Shown: positions 35,699 to 44,365 of the stretch, piece after piece
Layout: every line of letters starts with the position of its first letter
Position numbering within the stretch: position 1 is the first letter of the stretch
From: Acidisphaera sp. S103
GTDB taxonomy: Bacteria; Pseudomonadota; Alphaproteobacteria; Acetobacterales; Acetobacteraceae
Direction: 5' to 3'
Assembly (NCBI RefSeq): GCF_009765975.1
Contig: NZ_LMUJ01000101.1
Coordinates: forward strand, 170,396-234,395
DNA: 64,000 nt
Notes under the pieces: generated by a model
What the model was told of the DNA's origin: nothing
The model's database searches: none
What the model saw: only the letters and a program-made list of their open reading frames with translations
Position numbers and translations under genes: made by a program

Positions 35699-38362
35699 TC
35701 AGGCAGGGGCAGCCTCGGCGACCAGGGTCCGCAGGGCATTGGGCAGGATGCCGCCGTGGCGCAGCCATTCCGCCTCCACCCCGGTATCCACCCGGCAGGT
35801 CAGCGGCACGGTCGTTTCACTGCCATCCGCACGGCGCACCACCATCGTCACCGTCATCCCCGGCGTCACACCGGCCGACAAACCCAGCAGGTCAAAGCTC
35901 TCGCTGCCGTCCAGGCGCAATTGGCTAGCCTGTGTGCTGGACGGCAGTTGCAGCGGGACGACGCCCATGCCGATCAGGTTGCTGCGGTGGATACGCTCGA
36001 AGCTTTCCGCCACCACCGCGCGCACGCCCAGCAACCGCGTGCCCTTGGCCGCCCAGTCGCGTGAAGACCCGCAACCATAATTGGCACCGGCGATGACAAT
36101 CAGCGGAACGCCCTCGCGACGGTAGCGTTCGGACGCATCATGCACCGAGGTCAGGTCGCCGCCGGGCATGTGGCGCGTGAAGCCGCCCTCGGTACCAGGA
36201 GCCATCAGGTTGCGCAGCCGGATATTCGCAAACGTCCCCCGCACCATCACCTCATGATTGGCGCGTCTGGCGACATAGGTGCTGAACTGCGCGGGAGCGA
36301 CCCCATGCTCGATCAAATACCGTCCCGCCGGCACGTCGGCGGGAATGGCCCCACCGGGCGAGATGTGATCGGTCGTCACATTGTCGCCCAGGATCAGCAA
36401 GGAACGAGCACCGACGATGTCGCCAGCACCGAAATCGCCCGCATCGTCCAGGAACGGCGGCCGCTTCAGATACAGGCTGGCCGGATCCCACGCGAAGGTC
36501 GGTTCCGAACCGGGTCGCAACGCCGCCCACTCAGGCCCACCGTCGGCCAGGTCGCCATACACCGAACGGAACAGATCGGCGGTCAGCGACGCGTGCATGA
36601 CCGCCTCGACCTCGGCATCCGTCGGCCACAGATCGGCCAGGCGAACGGGTTGGCCCGCCCGGTCCAGCCCCAGGATTCCACCCGGCACGTCATGCAGCAC
36701 GGACCCGGCCAGGGCATAGGCAACGACCAACGGCGGCGAAGCCAGATAAGTGCCGCGAATCGCCGGATGCAGCCGGCCCTCGAAATTGCGGTTGGTGGAG
36801 ATGACGCCCAGCACCACCAGGTCGTCCTTGGCCACCGCATCGGTCAGTGCTTGCGGCAGCGGACCGGCCCCGCCGCCGCAGGTCATGCAGCCATAGCCGA
36901 CGACATGGAAACCGACAGCTTCCAGCGCCTCCTTCAACCCAGCCCGTTCCAGCATGGCAGTAACGACACGCGAACCGGGCGAGATCGACGTCTTGACCCA
37001 CGATTTCGCCCGCAGCCCGAGCGCCGCGGCATTGCGGGCCAGCAGTCCGGCGGCGATCATCTGGAACGGGTTGCTGGTATTGGTGCAGGACGAAATCGCG
37101 GCGATCGCAATGTCGCCATGGCGCAACGGCCGATCCACCGCCGTCGCATCCGGTTCGGTCGCGGTAACACCGGCGAAGGCGGCCCGAAAACTGGCCGGCA
37201 CAGCGGCCAGCGTGACCCGGTCCTCCGGCCGCGATGGCCCCGCAAGCGACGGTTCCACCGACCCTAGATCGAATTCGATCAACTCCGGAAAATGCGGCTC
37301 AACCGAGTCCCGCCACAGGCCCTGCGCGCGGGCATAGGCCTCGGTCAGCGCCACCTGTTCGGCCGATCGGGCGGTCGCGGCCATATAGCGGATGGTTTCG
37401 CCGTCCCAGGGGAAAAAGCCCATGGTGGCACCATACTCGGCCGCCATGTTGGCGATCGTGGCACGATCGGGCAGCGACAGCGTATCCAGGCCGGGTCCGC
37501 AGAACTCCACCACCGCCGCCAGCACGCCGAACCGGCGCAACGTCTGGGTCAGCGTCAGCACGATGTCGGTGCTGACCACACCCGGTTTGCGGCGCCCGGT
37601 GAGGCGGCAACCGACCACGCGCGGCACCAGCAGCGACACCGGCTGGCCCAGCATGGCGGTCGCTGCCTCGATCCCGCCGACGCCCCAGCCGAACACGCCC
37701 AGCCCGTTGATCATCGGCGTGTGGCTGTCCATCCCGACCAGACTGTCGGGAAACGCGACCGTGCGACCCTCGACCGACGCGGTGCCAACCACATTCGCCA
37801 AATATTCCAGATTGAGCTGATGGACGATGCCGTTGCTCGGCGGGATGACCCGCAGATTGTCGTAATGGTTCATCGCCCAGCGCACCACGCCGTAGCGCTC
37901 GCGGTTGCGCTCCATCTCCAGCTTCAGGTTGCGCGCGAACGCGTCCGCCGAGCCGGTGAAATCCGCCCGAACCGAGTGGTCCAGCACCAGATCGGTCTGG
38001 ATACGGGGATTCACCCGCCGGGGATCCAAACCGCGTTCCGCCATCGCATCGCGCATGGACGCCAGGTCGATCAGCAGTGGAATACCGCTGGAATCCGGCA
38101 TCAGCACCCGGGCTGGATAGAACGCGACCTCCCGATCGATCGCGGCCGGAGCGGGCCAGTGCGCCAGGGCCTCGATATCCGCCCTGCCGACAGCGTGGCC
38201 GTCCTCGTTCCGCAGCAGGTTCTCCAGCAGGACGCGCAGGGAGAACGGCAGACCCCGCAGCGACGTCCCCAGCGCTTCGGCCAGCACAGGCAGGCTGTAA
38301 TAGTCGTAGGCAGCGCCGCCAACGGTCAGCGTGCGACGTGCGCCAAAACTGTCCCGGGTCAT
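35699..38362 (-). CDS. acnA: Aconitate hydratase, AcnA type
   Basis: 887 residues, IRP/AcnA branch. Cluster ligands are in AAISSCTNTSNP and YGCMTCGGGAG; other conserved parts are FPDSLVGMDSHTPMINGLGV and AGANYGCGSSRDWAAKGT. It converts citrate to isocitrate, and members of this branch also hydrate 2-methylaconitate. The start overlaps the stop of a methylisocitrate-lyase-like gene by four bases, hinting at a methylcitrate-type role rather than, or in addition to, the TCA cycle. Confidence 0.95.
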   Translation of the reverse strand: MTRDSFGARRTLTVGGAAYDYYSLPVLAEALGTSLRGLPFSLRVLLENLLRNEDGHAVGRADIEALAHWPAPAAIDREVAFYPARVLMPDSSGIPLLIDLASMRDAMAERGLDPRRVNPRIQTDLVLDHSVRADFTGSADAFARNLKLEMERNRERYGVVRWAMNHYDNLRVIPPSNGIVHQLNLEYLANVVGTASVEGRTVAFPDSLVGMDSHTPMINGLGVFGWGVGGIEAATAMLGQPVSLLVPRVVGCRLTGRRKPGVVSTDIVLTLTQTLRRFGVLAAVVEFCGPGLDTLSLPDRATIANMAAEYGATMGFFPWDGETIRYMAATARSAEQVALTEAYARAQGLWRDSVEPHFPELIEFDLGSVEPSLAGPSRPEDRVTLAAVPASFRAAFAGVTATEPDATAVDRPLRHGDIAIAAISSCTNTSNPFQMIAAGLLARNAAALGLRAKSWVKTSISPGSRVVTAMLERAGLKEALEAVGFHVVGYGCMTCGGGAGPLPQALTDAVAKDDLVVLGVISTNRNFEGRLHPAIRGTYLASPPLVVAYALAGSVLHDVPGGILGLDRAGQPVRLADLWPTDAEVEAVMHASLTADLFRSVYGDLADGGPEWAALRPGSEPTFAWDPASLYLKRPPFLDDAGDFGAGDIVGARSLLILGDNVTTDHISPGGAIPADVPAGRYLIEHGVAPAQFSTYVARRANHEVMVRGTFANIRLRNLMAPGTEGGFTRHMPGGDLTSVHDASERYRREGVPLIVIAGANYGCGSSRDWAAKGTRLLGVRAVVAESFERIHRSNLIGMGVVPLQLPSSTQASQLRLDGSESFDLLGLSAGVTPGMTVTMVVRRADGSETTVPLTCRVDTGVEAEWLRHGGILPNALRTLVAEAAPA

Positions 38363-39270
38363 TCGGGCTTCCGGACGAACCGCGCTTCCAATTCCTTGAT
38401 GCGAGGCAAACCCATCAGATTGTTAAGTTCGTCGAACGAGACCAGCAGGTCAGGGCGATCGATCACCCGTTCTTCCGCCAGCGACTGGTTCAGCACACCC
38501 AGCGCGTTCTTCATTCCCTGGATGGCGGCCGATGTCAGCAACCGTGGATAGGAAGCGATCTTGACGCCCATATCCTCCAATTGCCGAGCCGACAGCAACG
38601 GCGTGGTGGGGCGCTGGCGGATGCCGAATCCCATGTTGACGGCGAGCGGTTTGGACACGTTGCGAGCCACCGTGGCGATGTCCTCCGCCGACAGCAGCGC
38701 ATCGGCGAACACCATGTCGGCGCCGGCCTCGGCATACAGGTTCAAGCGCCGTATCGCCTCGCCCACGCCGTGAATCGCTGTCGCGTCAGTACGGGCCTTG
38801 ATGACAAAGTCGGGGTCACGCCGAGCCTCTGCGGCCGCGCGGATTTTTTCGACGCCTTCCTCGGCCGAGATCACCTGTTTCCCCGCCATATGGCCGCACC
38901 GCTTGGGCGAGACCTGGTCCTCGATCATCAGGCAGGCGAGGCCGGCGCGCTCAAAGCCCTGGATGGTGAAATAAACGTTGATGGCGTTGCCGTAGCCGGT
39001 GTCGCCGTCGGCGCTGAGCGGCAGATTAGAACACGCGGCCAATGCGGCCGAGGCCCGGACGTTCTCGTCGTAGCCCATGATGCCGACATCGGCCCAGCCG
39101 AGGTTGGTTTCGCTGACGCCAGCGCCGGAGATGCTGGCGGTCTTGAAACCCATCTGCTCGACGAGGCGGACGCTGAAGCCGTCATACACCCCGGGGCAGA
39201 CCATGATGCCGGGTTCGGCCATCAGATCCCGCAGGCGGCGGCCAGGTGAGAGATGGTTTGGGGTGGTCAT
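38359..39270 (-). CDS. Isocitrate lyase/PEP mutase superfamily protein (2-methylisocitrate lyase-like)
   Basis: 303 residues from the ATG at 39270 with GGGAG upstream. VCPGVYDGFSVRLVEQMG, the metal region LPLSADGDTGYG, and the active-site loop SPKRCGHMAGK with its catalytic Cys match the PrpB/carboxyphosphonoenolpyruvate mutase group; the KRCGH loop marks lyases rather than phosphomutases. It would split methylisocitrate (or a similar 2,3-disubstituted malate) into pyruvate plus succinate. Coupled to acnA by a four-base overlap; prpC is not seen. Confidence 0.88.
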   Translation of the reverse strand: MTTPNHLSPGRRLRDLMAEPGIMVCPGVYDGFSVRLVEQMGFKTASISGAGVSETNLGWADVGIMGYDENVRASAALAACSNLPLSADGDTGYGNAINVYFTIQGFERAGLACLMIEDQVSPKRCGHMAGKQVISAEEGVEKIRAAAEARRDPDFVIKARTDATAIHGVGEAIRRLNLYAEAGADMVFADALLSAEDIATVARNVSKPLAVNMGFGIRQRPTTPLLSARQLEDMGVKIASYPRLLTSAAIQGMKNALGVLNQSLAEERVIDRPDLLVSFDELNNLMGLPRIKELEARFVRKPE

Positions 39271-39367
39271 GCGTTTGGCTCCCGTTTGGGAGCGAAGTGT
39301 CGATGCGGTGGGGGCGGGTGTCAACGCGGGCGGGGGTAAGATGTTGAAGTGTTGGGGAAGTGGAGGC

Positions 39368-39510
39368 TCACGGATTAACCGCGGCCGGGGGATGCAAGCG
39401 GGTGTCGAGAGCAAATGGTTCCTGCACCACTAAGTCATAAAGACCTTTGGCCGTCCCCGGATCAAAAATCACGTTCCAACTATGCGCCGATACCACGCTC
39501 GGGATCAGAA
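39368..39510 (-). pseudogene. C-terminal remnant of a RES-domain toxin
   Basis: In the frame ending at the TGA 39370-39368 the conceptual product runs HPFVLIPSVVSAHSWNVIF, DPGTAKGLYDLVV, QEPFALDTRL. This follows the RES-family C-terminus, where a V-P-S-x-V strand is followed by N-x-L-x-N/D-P and a final P-F-x-x-D-P-R-L motif. No start and no N-terminal two thirds are present. It directly follows, in another frame, a truncated antitoxin. Matching is by eye; confidence is moderate. Confidence 0.55.
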
Positions 39511-39708
39511 CGAACGGGTGCGACCTTCTTGAAGCAGGTCATGAGCCTCCAGACGGCTGCGGACCAAGCGATGCAAAGTGCGTTGTCCGCCAAGCAGGTC
39601 AACCATCCGGCTGACCTCGATATTTTCGACGGTAGGTTCCAAGAGAGGCATGCATTTGATCCCGTCACCTGTCGCCGCTGATCTCCCAGTTGACGGGATC
39701 AGTTTCAA
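39505..39708 (-). pseudogene. Truncated Xre/MbcA/ParS-type antitoxin (DUF2384-like)
   Basis: 67 codons from an ATG at 39708. VSRMVDLLGGQRTLHRLVRS followed by RLEAHDLLQEG is the conserved core of the DUF2384 domain, which normally continues G-L-P and about 40 more residues. Here the frame leaves the family after QEG and stops, with a RES-toxin tail beginning at that very point in another frame. An internal deletion seems to have fused the two genes. Confidence 0.6.
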
Positions 39709-39793
39709 GTCCGCCCTACAATCCGTCCGAGGTTCCAGTCAGTTGACCGTTGCTCAAATCCGTCAGTGCCGCCCAACGATTCGCCCAGAAACG

Positions 39794-41218
39794 TCAACGC
39801 GCCGGAAGCATCGGCAAATCGCCGACCGCCGTCACGCGGTAGACCGCGAAATCGCCACCAGGCACCCTGCCCCGCGTCACCGTCCCAATTCGTTCCGCCC
39901 CCCTCCACACCGCCGGATCGGGCGCGTCCGATTGCCGGGCATCACGCACTAGCAGCCCGGTTCTCCCGGCGATCGGCACCACCGGCAGCGTCGTCAGCGT
40001 CCACCGCTCATCGGACCCCACAACACGAACGCCCGCGGGCATCCACCACGCCAGTTCGCTCGCCAACGCATACCCATCCGCTGCCACGAAACCCGCACCG
40101 GTGGAATCCTGGAACATCCGTACCTGTGCGGCAACGTCATCCCATCCAGCCAACCGCATCGCGATCGGATCGAGCCGCGCCGGCAGCGGCAGCAACCCGG
40201 TAGCCGCCTGCACATAAGCCACCGCGGTGATCCCGAAACCCAGCGCACAAGCACCAACCCACCAGCGCCGGCTCGGCAGCAACCCACCGGCAGCGACAGC
40301 CAACGCCGGGTATATGATCGCCGGCCAGTTGCCCTGCACCCGGTCGCCGAACGCGTGCTGCACGAACACCAGCACCGGTGGCAGCGACAGCGCGGCCAGC
40401 AGCGACCACCCGGGGTCGCGCGTTCGCCAGGCACGGCGCACCGCAACCACCAGCCCGGCCATGCACAACGCCCACACCAGCGGAGTCGCCAACCCGATCT
40501 GCCCGCCGATCAACTCCCCCAGGAAGCCGGCCGCTCGGGCTGGCCGCCAATCCTCGACCCGGCCGCCTTGCTTGACGAACCCCACCCAGCCATGCGCCGC
40601 ATTCCACGCCAGCACCGGGGCAAACAGCACAAAGCCGATCGCGCACGCCGTCCACGGTTGCCAGCGGCGCAGCCAGGACCGGCCGGCGGGAACCAGCAAG
40701 GCCCACAATCCGACCCCGACCCACAGCAGCAGCGCGGTGTATTTGCTGTCCAGCGTGCAGCCGCCGAACACCCCAGCGGCCAGCCACCAGACGCCCGAAC
40801 CCCCGGCGGCGATACGCGCCATGGTCCACAGCGTCGCCGTCCAGAAAAACAACAACGGCGAATCCGGAGTCATGATGACCGTGCCGACGCCCAACAGCAG
40901 TGACGCGTTCAGCAGCATCACCGCCACGATCCCGGCCTTCGTCCCGGGAAACAGCACCCGGCCGGCATCGAGCAGCATCCAGGACGCAGCAAAACCCGCC
41001 AACGGACCCAACAGCCGCACGCCCAGCGCGGTCTGTCCCGCCAGCATGGTCCCTGCCCTGATCCACAGCGCCACCATCGGCGGATGATCCAGGTATCCCG
41101 CCGCCAAGGCGTGCGACCACACCCAATAGTAGGTCTCATCCGGCGCCAGCGGGGCCGTCGCCGCCACGGCCAACCGGATCAGCGTCACCACCGCCAGCAC
41201 GGCGGCGAGTGCCTTCAC
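39794..41218 (-). CDS. GT39/ArnT-like membrane glycosyltransferase
   Basis: 474 residues from a GTG at 41218 whose GTGA overlaps the stop of the upstream gene; an ATG at 41260 would overlap by 46 bases. About 10-12 hydrophobic helices. APLAPDETYYWVWSHALAAG with the catalytic acidic pair in the first periplasmic loop, and YLDHPPMVALWIRAG, mark the PMT_2/dolichyl-phosphate-sugar transferase group. It likely moves a sugar from an undecaprenyl carrier to lipid A or a cell-surface acceptor. The carrier would be made by the adjacent GT2 enzyme. Confidence 0.9.
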   Translation of the reverse strand: MKALAAVLAVVTLIRLAVAATAPLAPDETYYWVWSHALAAGYLDHPPMVALWIRAGTMLAGQTALGVRLLGPLAGFAASWMLLDAGRVLFPGTKAGIVAVMLLNASLLLGVGTVIMTPDSPLLFFWTATLWTMARIAAGGSGVWWLAAGVFGGCTLDSKYTALLLWVGVGLWALLVPAGRSWLRRWQPWTACAIGFVLFAPVLAWNAAHGWVGFVKQGGRVEDWRPARAAGFLGELIGGQIGLATPLVWALCMAGLVVAVRRAWRTRDPGWSLLAALSLPPVLVFVQHAFGDRVQGNWPAIIYPALAVAAGGLLPSRRWWVGACALGFGITAVAYVQAATGLLPLPARLDPIAMRLAGWDDVAAQVRMFQDSTGAGFVAADGYALASELAWWMPAGVRVVGSDERWTLTTLPVVPIAGRTGLLVRDARQSDAPDPAVWRGAERIGTVTRGRVPGGDFAVYRVTAVGDLPMLPAR

Positions 41219-42354
41219 CGGGAACGCCAGACCAGGGTTGCCGAGACCGCGTAGTTCCACACCACGCCGATCATCGCGCCGATCCCGCCGGCGACGGTCC
41301 AGGTCTCGTGCTGCTCATACAGCACGTGGGCGATGCCGACATTGGCGATGGCGCCGAAGCCGCAGACCACCATGAACAACAGCAATCCGCGCCACAGGCG
41401 GGGACCTTTCAGCCGCTGGTCGCGATAGGTGATCATGTTGTTGAGCTGAAAATTGAACACCATCGCAACCACGGTCGCCAGCGCCTGCTCGATTTCGAAA
41501 CCCAGCCCGGTCGAGCCGCGCAACATCGCCAGGACGGCCAGGTGGACCACGATACCCAGCGCGCCAACCAGCGCGAAAGAGAAGAAGCGCAGCGGCAGCA
41601 GGCCGCCGAACACCTTGTCCAGCAGCAGGCCGGCAAACTGGACCATCACCAGCGCGTCCATCTTGCTCTCACCCGCGGCGCGCTCGCGGAACCGGGCGGG
41701 GACTTCCAGCACCCGCAGCGGGGCGGCGCTGCTGAGCACGAGGTCGAGCAGGATCTTGAAGCCCTGGCCGTTCAGGTTGCGGGCGAGGTCCTCGAACAGC
41801 GGGCGGGGCAGCATGAAGAAGCCGCTCATCGGATCGGTAAGGCGAACCGGCAGGAACACCTGCGCCAGCCAGATGCCGCCATCGGACAGGACATGGCGGA
41901 AACGGCTGGACAGGCCGGCGTTGTCGCCCCCCTCGACGTGGCGGCTGGCGATGGCGATGTCGTGGCCGCCGGCCTGCAGCGCCGCCAGCATGGCCGGCAG
42001 CCGGGTTTCGTCGTGTTGCAGGTCGCCATCGATCACCGCGACATAGTCGGCGGAGGATGACATCGCGCCCTCGATCACCGCGGAGGCCAGGCCACGGCGG
42101 CCGATGCGGCGGATGCAACGGACCCGGCTGTCCAACTGAGCAATGCGACGCACTTCCTGGGCGGTGCCGTCAGGGCTGTTGTCATCGACGTAGATGACTT
42201 CCCAGGCGATGCCGGCCAGCGCCGCGTCCAGCTTGGCGATCATCGGCGCCACGTTCGGACGCTCGTTGAAGGACGGAACGATGACGCTCAACACAGGCGT
42301 GCCGGTGGGACGGCTGGCCGTCGGCGGTTCGGCCTGGAGGGTCGGATCGGGCAT
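41215..42354 (-). CDS. Polyprenyl-phosphate glycosyltransferase (GT2) fused to GtrA
   Basis: 379 residues. N-terminal GT-A domain: LSVIVPSFNERPNVAPMI, EVIYVDDNSPDGT and the DxD-like AVIDGDLQHDETRLP, as in dolichol-phosphate mannose synthases. C-terminal about 130 residues form four helices of the GtrA flippase family (FFSFALVGALGIVVHLAVLA; NFQLNNMITYRDQR). It probably attaches a sugar to undecaprenyl phosphate and flips it. Translationally coupled to the GT39 gene. The ATG at 42354 lacks a strong ribosome site. Confidence 0.93.
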   Translation of the reverse strand: MPDPTLQAEPPTASRPTGTPVLSVIVPSFNERPNVAPMIAKLDAALAGIAWEVIYVDDNSPDGTAQEVRRIAQLDSRVRCIRRIGRRGLASAVIEGAMSSSADYVAVIDGDLQHDETRLPAMLAALQAGGHDIAIASRHVEGGDNAGLSSRFRHVLSDGGIWLAQVFLPVRLTDPMSGFFMLPRPLFEDLARNLNGQGFKILLDLVLSSAAPLRVLEVPARFRERAAGESKMDALVMVQFAGLLLDKVFGGLLPLRFFSFALVGALGIVVHLAVLAMLRGSTGLGFEIEQALATVVAMVFNFQLNNMITYRDQRLKGPRLWRGLLLFMVVCGFGAIANVGIAHVLYEQHETWTVAGGIGAMIGVVWNYAVSATLVWRSR

Positions 42355-42543
42355 AAGCTGTTGATAAAATCCACGCCTGCGCGGTGCTCGCTGGACATAC
42401 AAGACGGCAGCCCGGCGTCAAGGGCAATGCAGGGTCGGCGTCAGCGACTCTCTCAAAACGACGAAAATATAAAATAAACATTGAAAATTGGGACGGTTTG
42501 ATCGATGTTATCGAAATAATTAGACATATGGCAAACATTGATC

Positions 42544-43746
42544 ATGCGCACCGCCTTTTGCCTCGTTGGACTGCTCGCTGCCTGGACTGCCGTGACCACG
42601 GGGCAGGCCGCCGCCACGACCCTGACCGACAGTCAGATTTTCAGCCAATTCAATGCCGTCATATTCGATGACTTCAGTGCCAGCTCTGAAGTCGAAGGCC
42701 GTGTCGCCGTCGGCGGCAACCTGACGAGTGGCACGAATGTCGCCATAAAACCCGGGCTGCCCACGTCGTCCTTTGGTGCTTTATCGGTGTATGGCAGCGT
42801 GACCGATTCAGGGACGATCAACGTCGACAACGGGGGTTCGGTCGCCATCGCCGGCAGCAACAGTGCCAGTATCAATTTGAACAATGGCGGGTCCGCCTTT
42901 GTTGGCGGCTCCAACAGCGGCACCCTGACCGCCTCCGGCGGCGCGGGCAATCTGACCGTCATCGGCACGAACAGCGGCGCCCTGTCGCTGGCCAGCGGCG
43001 GCAGCGTCTATGTCGGCAACGGCAACACCGGCACCATCCAGTTGAACGGCGGCTCGCTGACCTACGCGGGCAGCCAGGGCAGCGTGACCAACATCAACGG
43101 CGGCACGATGACCCAAGTGGCCAGCCCGAACCCCGCCGCGCCCACCAGCACGCTGGGCTCATTCGCCACCACGTTCCAAACGCCGCTGACCCAGTTGTCC
43201 ACACAATTGAGCGGCGTGGCGGCGAACAGCACCGCATCGTCATTGAGTGGCGCCGTCACCTTCAACGCCACCCCGAACAGCAGCGGCGTCGCGGTGTTCA
43301 ACATCAATTCCTCATTGTTGTCCGGGGCGTCCTCGGTGGCGATCAACCTCGATGGCGCGACGTCGGTGATCATCAACGTCAACGTCGATAGCTGCTCGAC
43401 CAATGTCTGCACCTTCGCCCCGACGGCCAACTTCCTGAATCCGACCGACTACGCCTCGGCGGTGTTGTGGAACTTCGTCAACGCAACGAATCTGAACTTC
43501 ACCACGGAATTCGGCGGTTCGATCCTCGCCCCGGATGCGACCGTGGACAATTCGAACTCGATCGACGGCACGCTGGTCGCGGAGAGCGATTCCGGCTCCA
43601 CCGGCGAACTGCACAGTTACCCCTATACCGGCACGTTTCCCGGCTCCTCGGTGCCCACGCCGGAACCGGCAAGCCTGATGCTGATCGGGACTGGTATCGC
43701 CGGTCTGGCCGCGATCCGGCGGCGGAAGGTCGGCCCGGGAAGATAG
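42544..43746 (+). CDS. Choice-of-anchor A family protein with PEP-CTERM sorting signal
   Basis: 400 residues. A signal peptide (MRTAFCLVGLLAAWTAVTTG-QAAA) is followed by the choice-of-anchor-A domain beginning QIFSQFNAVIFDDFSASSEV and EGRVAVGGNL; Ser/Asn/Gly-rich beta repeats (GGSVAIAGSNS, GGSAFVGGSNSG) lie at about 95-190. The C-terminus is VPTPEPAS, then a hydrophobic helix LMLIGTGIAGLAA and IRRRK, a textbook PEP-CTERM tripartite signal recognised by exosortase. No exosortase gene in the window. Predicted exported, extracellular matrix-related. Upstream 42403-42543 is AT-rich. Confidence 0.9.
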   Translation: MRTAFCLVGLLAAWTAVTTGQAAATTLTDSQIFSQFNAVIFDDFSASSEVEGRVAVGGNLTSGTNVAIKPGLPTSSFGALSVYGSVTDSGTINVDNGGSVAIAGSNSASINLNNGGSAFVGGSNSGTLTASGGAGNLTVIGTNSGALSLASGGSVYVGNGNTGTIQLNGGSLTYAGSQGSVTNINGGTMTQVASPNPAAPTSTLGSFATTFQTPLTQLSTQLSGVAANSTASSLSGAVTFNATPNSSGVAVFNINSSLLSGASSVAINLDGATSVIINVNVDSCSTNVCTFAPTANFLNPTDYASAVLWNFVNATNLNFTTEFGGSILAPDATVDNSNSIDGTLVAESDSGSTGELHSYPYTGTFPGSSVPTPEPASLMLIGTGIAGLAAIRRRKVGPGR

Positions 43747-43765
43747 CGGCCTGCCGCCGTCCGGA

Positions 43766-44260
43766 TCAGCCAAGAATGTCACGCACCAGGGGAATGACCT
43801 TGCTGCCGTAAAGTTCAATACTGCGAAGAAGTTTCTCGTGCGGCAGCGTTCCGGAGCTGTATTTCATATCGAATCGTGAAATGCCGAGACTATTGACCAC
43901 CGCAACGATCTTGCGCGCGACTGTCTCCGGAGCGCCCACGTAAAGCGACCCATGATCGGCTTGAAGATCGAAGTTGGCTCTTTTGAGAGGCGGCCAACCG
44001 CGTTCGGTGCCGATCCGGTCACGCAGCCGCTTGTATTCGGGCCAAAATTCCTCGCGCGCCTGAGCGTCCGTATCCGCGACATACCCGGTCGAGTGAACAC
44101 CGATCGCCCGAACCGGCCTGCCGAGCTTTTCGGAGGCACGATGATATAGCTCGACAAACGGCTTAAATCGCTCCGGATCGCCGCCTATGACGGCAAGCAT
44201 CATCGGCATGTCGTAGCGTGCGGCTCGGAGGATGGATTCCGAGGTAGCACCACGACGCCA
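43766..44260 (-). pseudogene. N-terminally truncated luciferase-like (LLM) flavin monooxygenase
   Basis: The frame ending at 43766 reads, from about 44254, GATSESILRAARYDMPMMLA, VIGGDPERFKPFVELYHRA ... YVGAPETVARKIVAVV, the C-terminal 160 residues of an F420/FMN-dependent LLM oxidoreductase (normally about 340). The frame stays open further upstream but with unrelated sequence, so the catalytic N-terminal half is gone. The break lies just before the start of the large gene at 44366, marking an insertion or deletion edge. Confidence 0.8.
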
Positions 44261-44365
44261 TCGAGAATCGTGCTCCGCGTCGCGGTCACCTGTCGGGGTT
44301 GACAGGAAGTAACAACATGATGCGAAATGCCCCCGCGCGGTAGCAGATTTGGAGAGGATCTTAAC

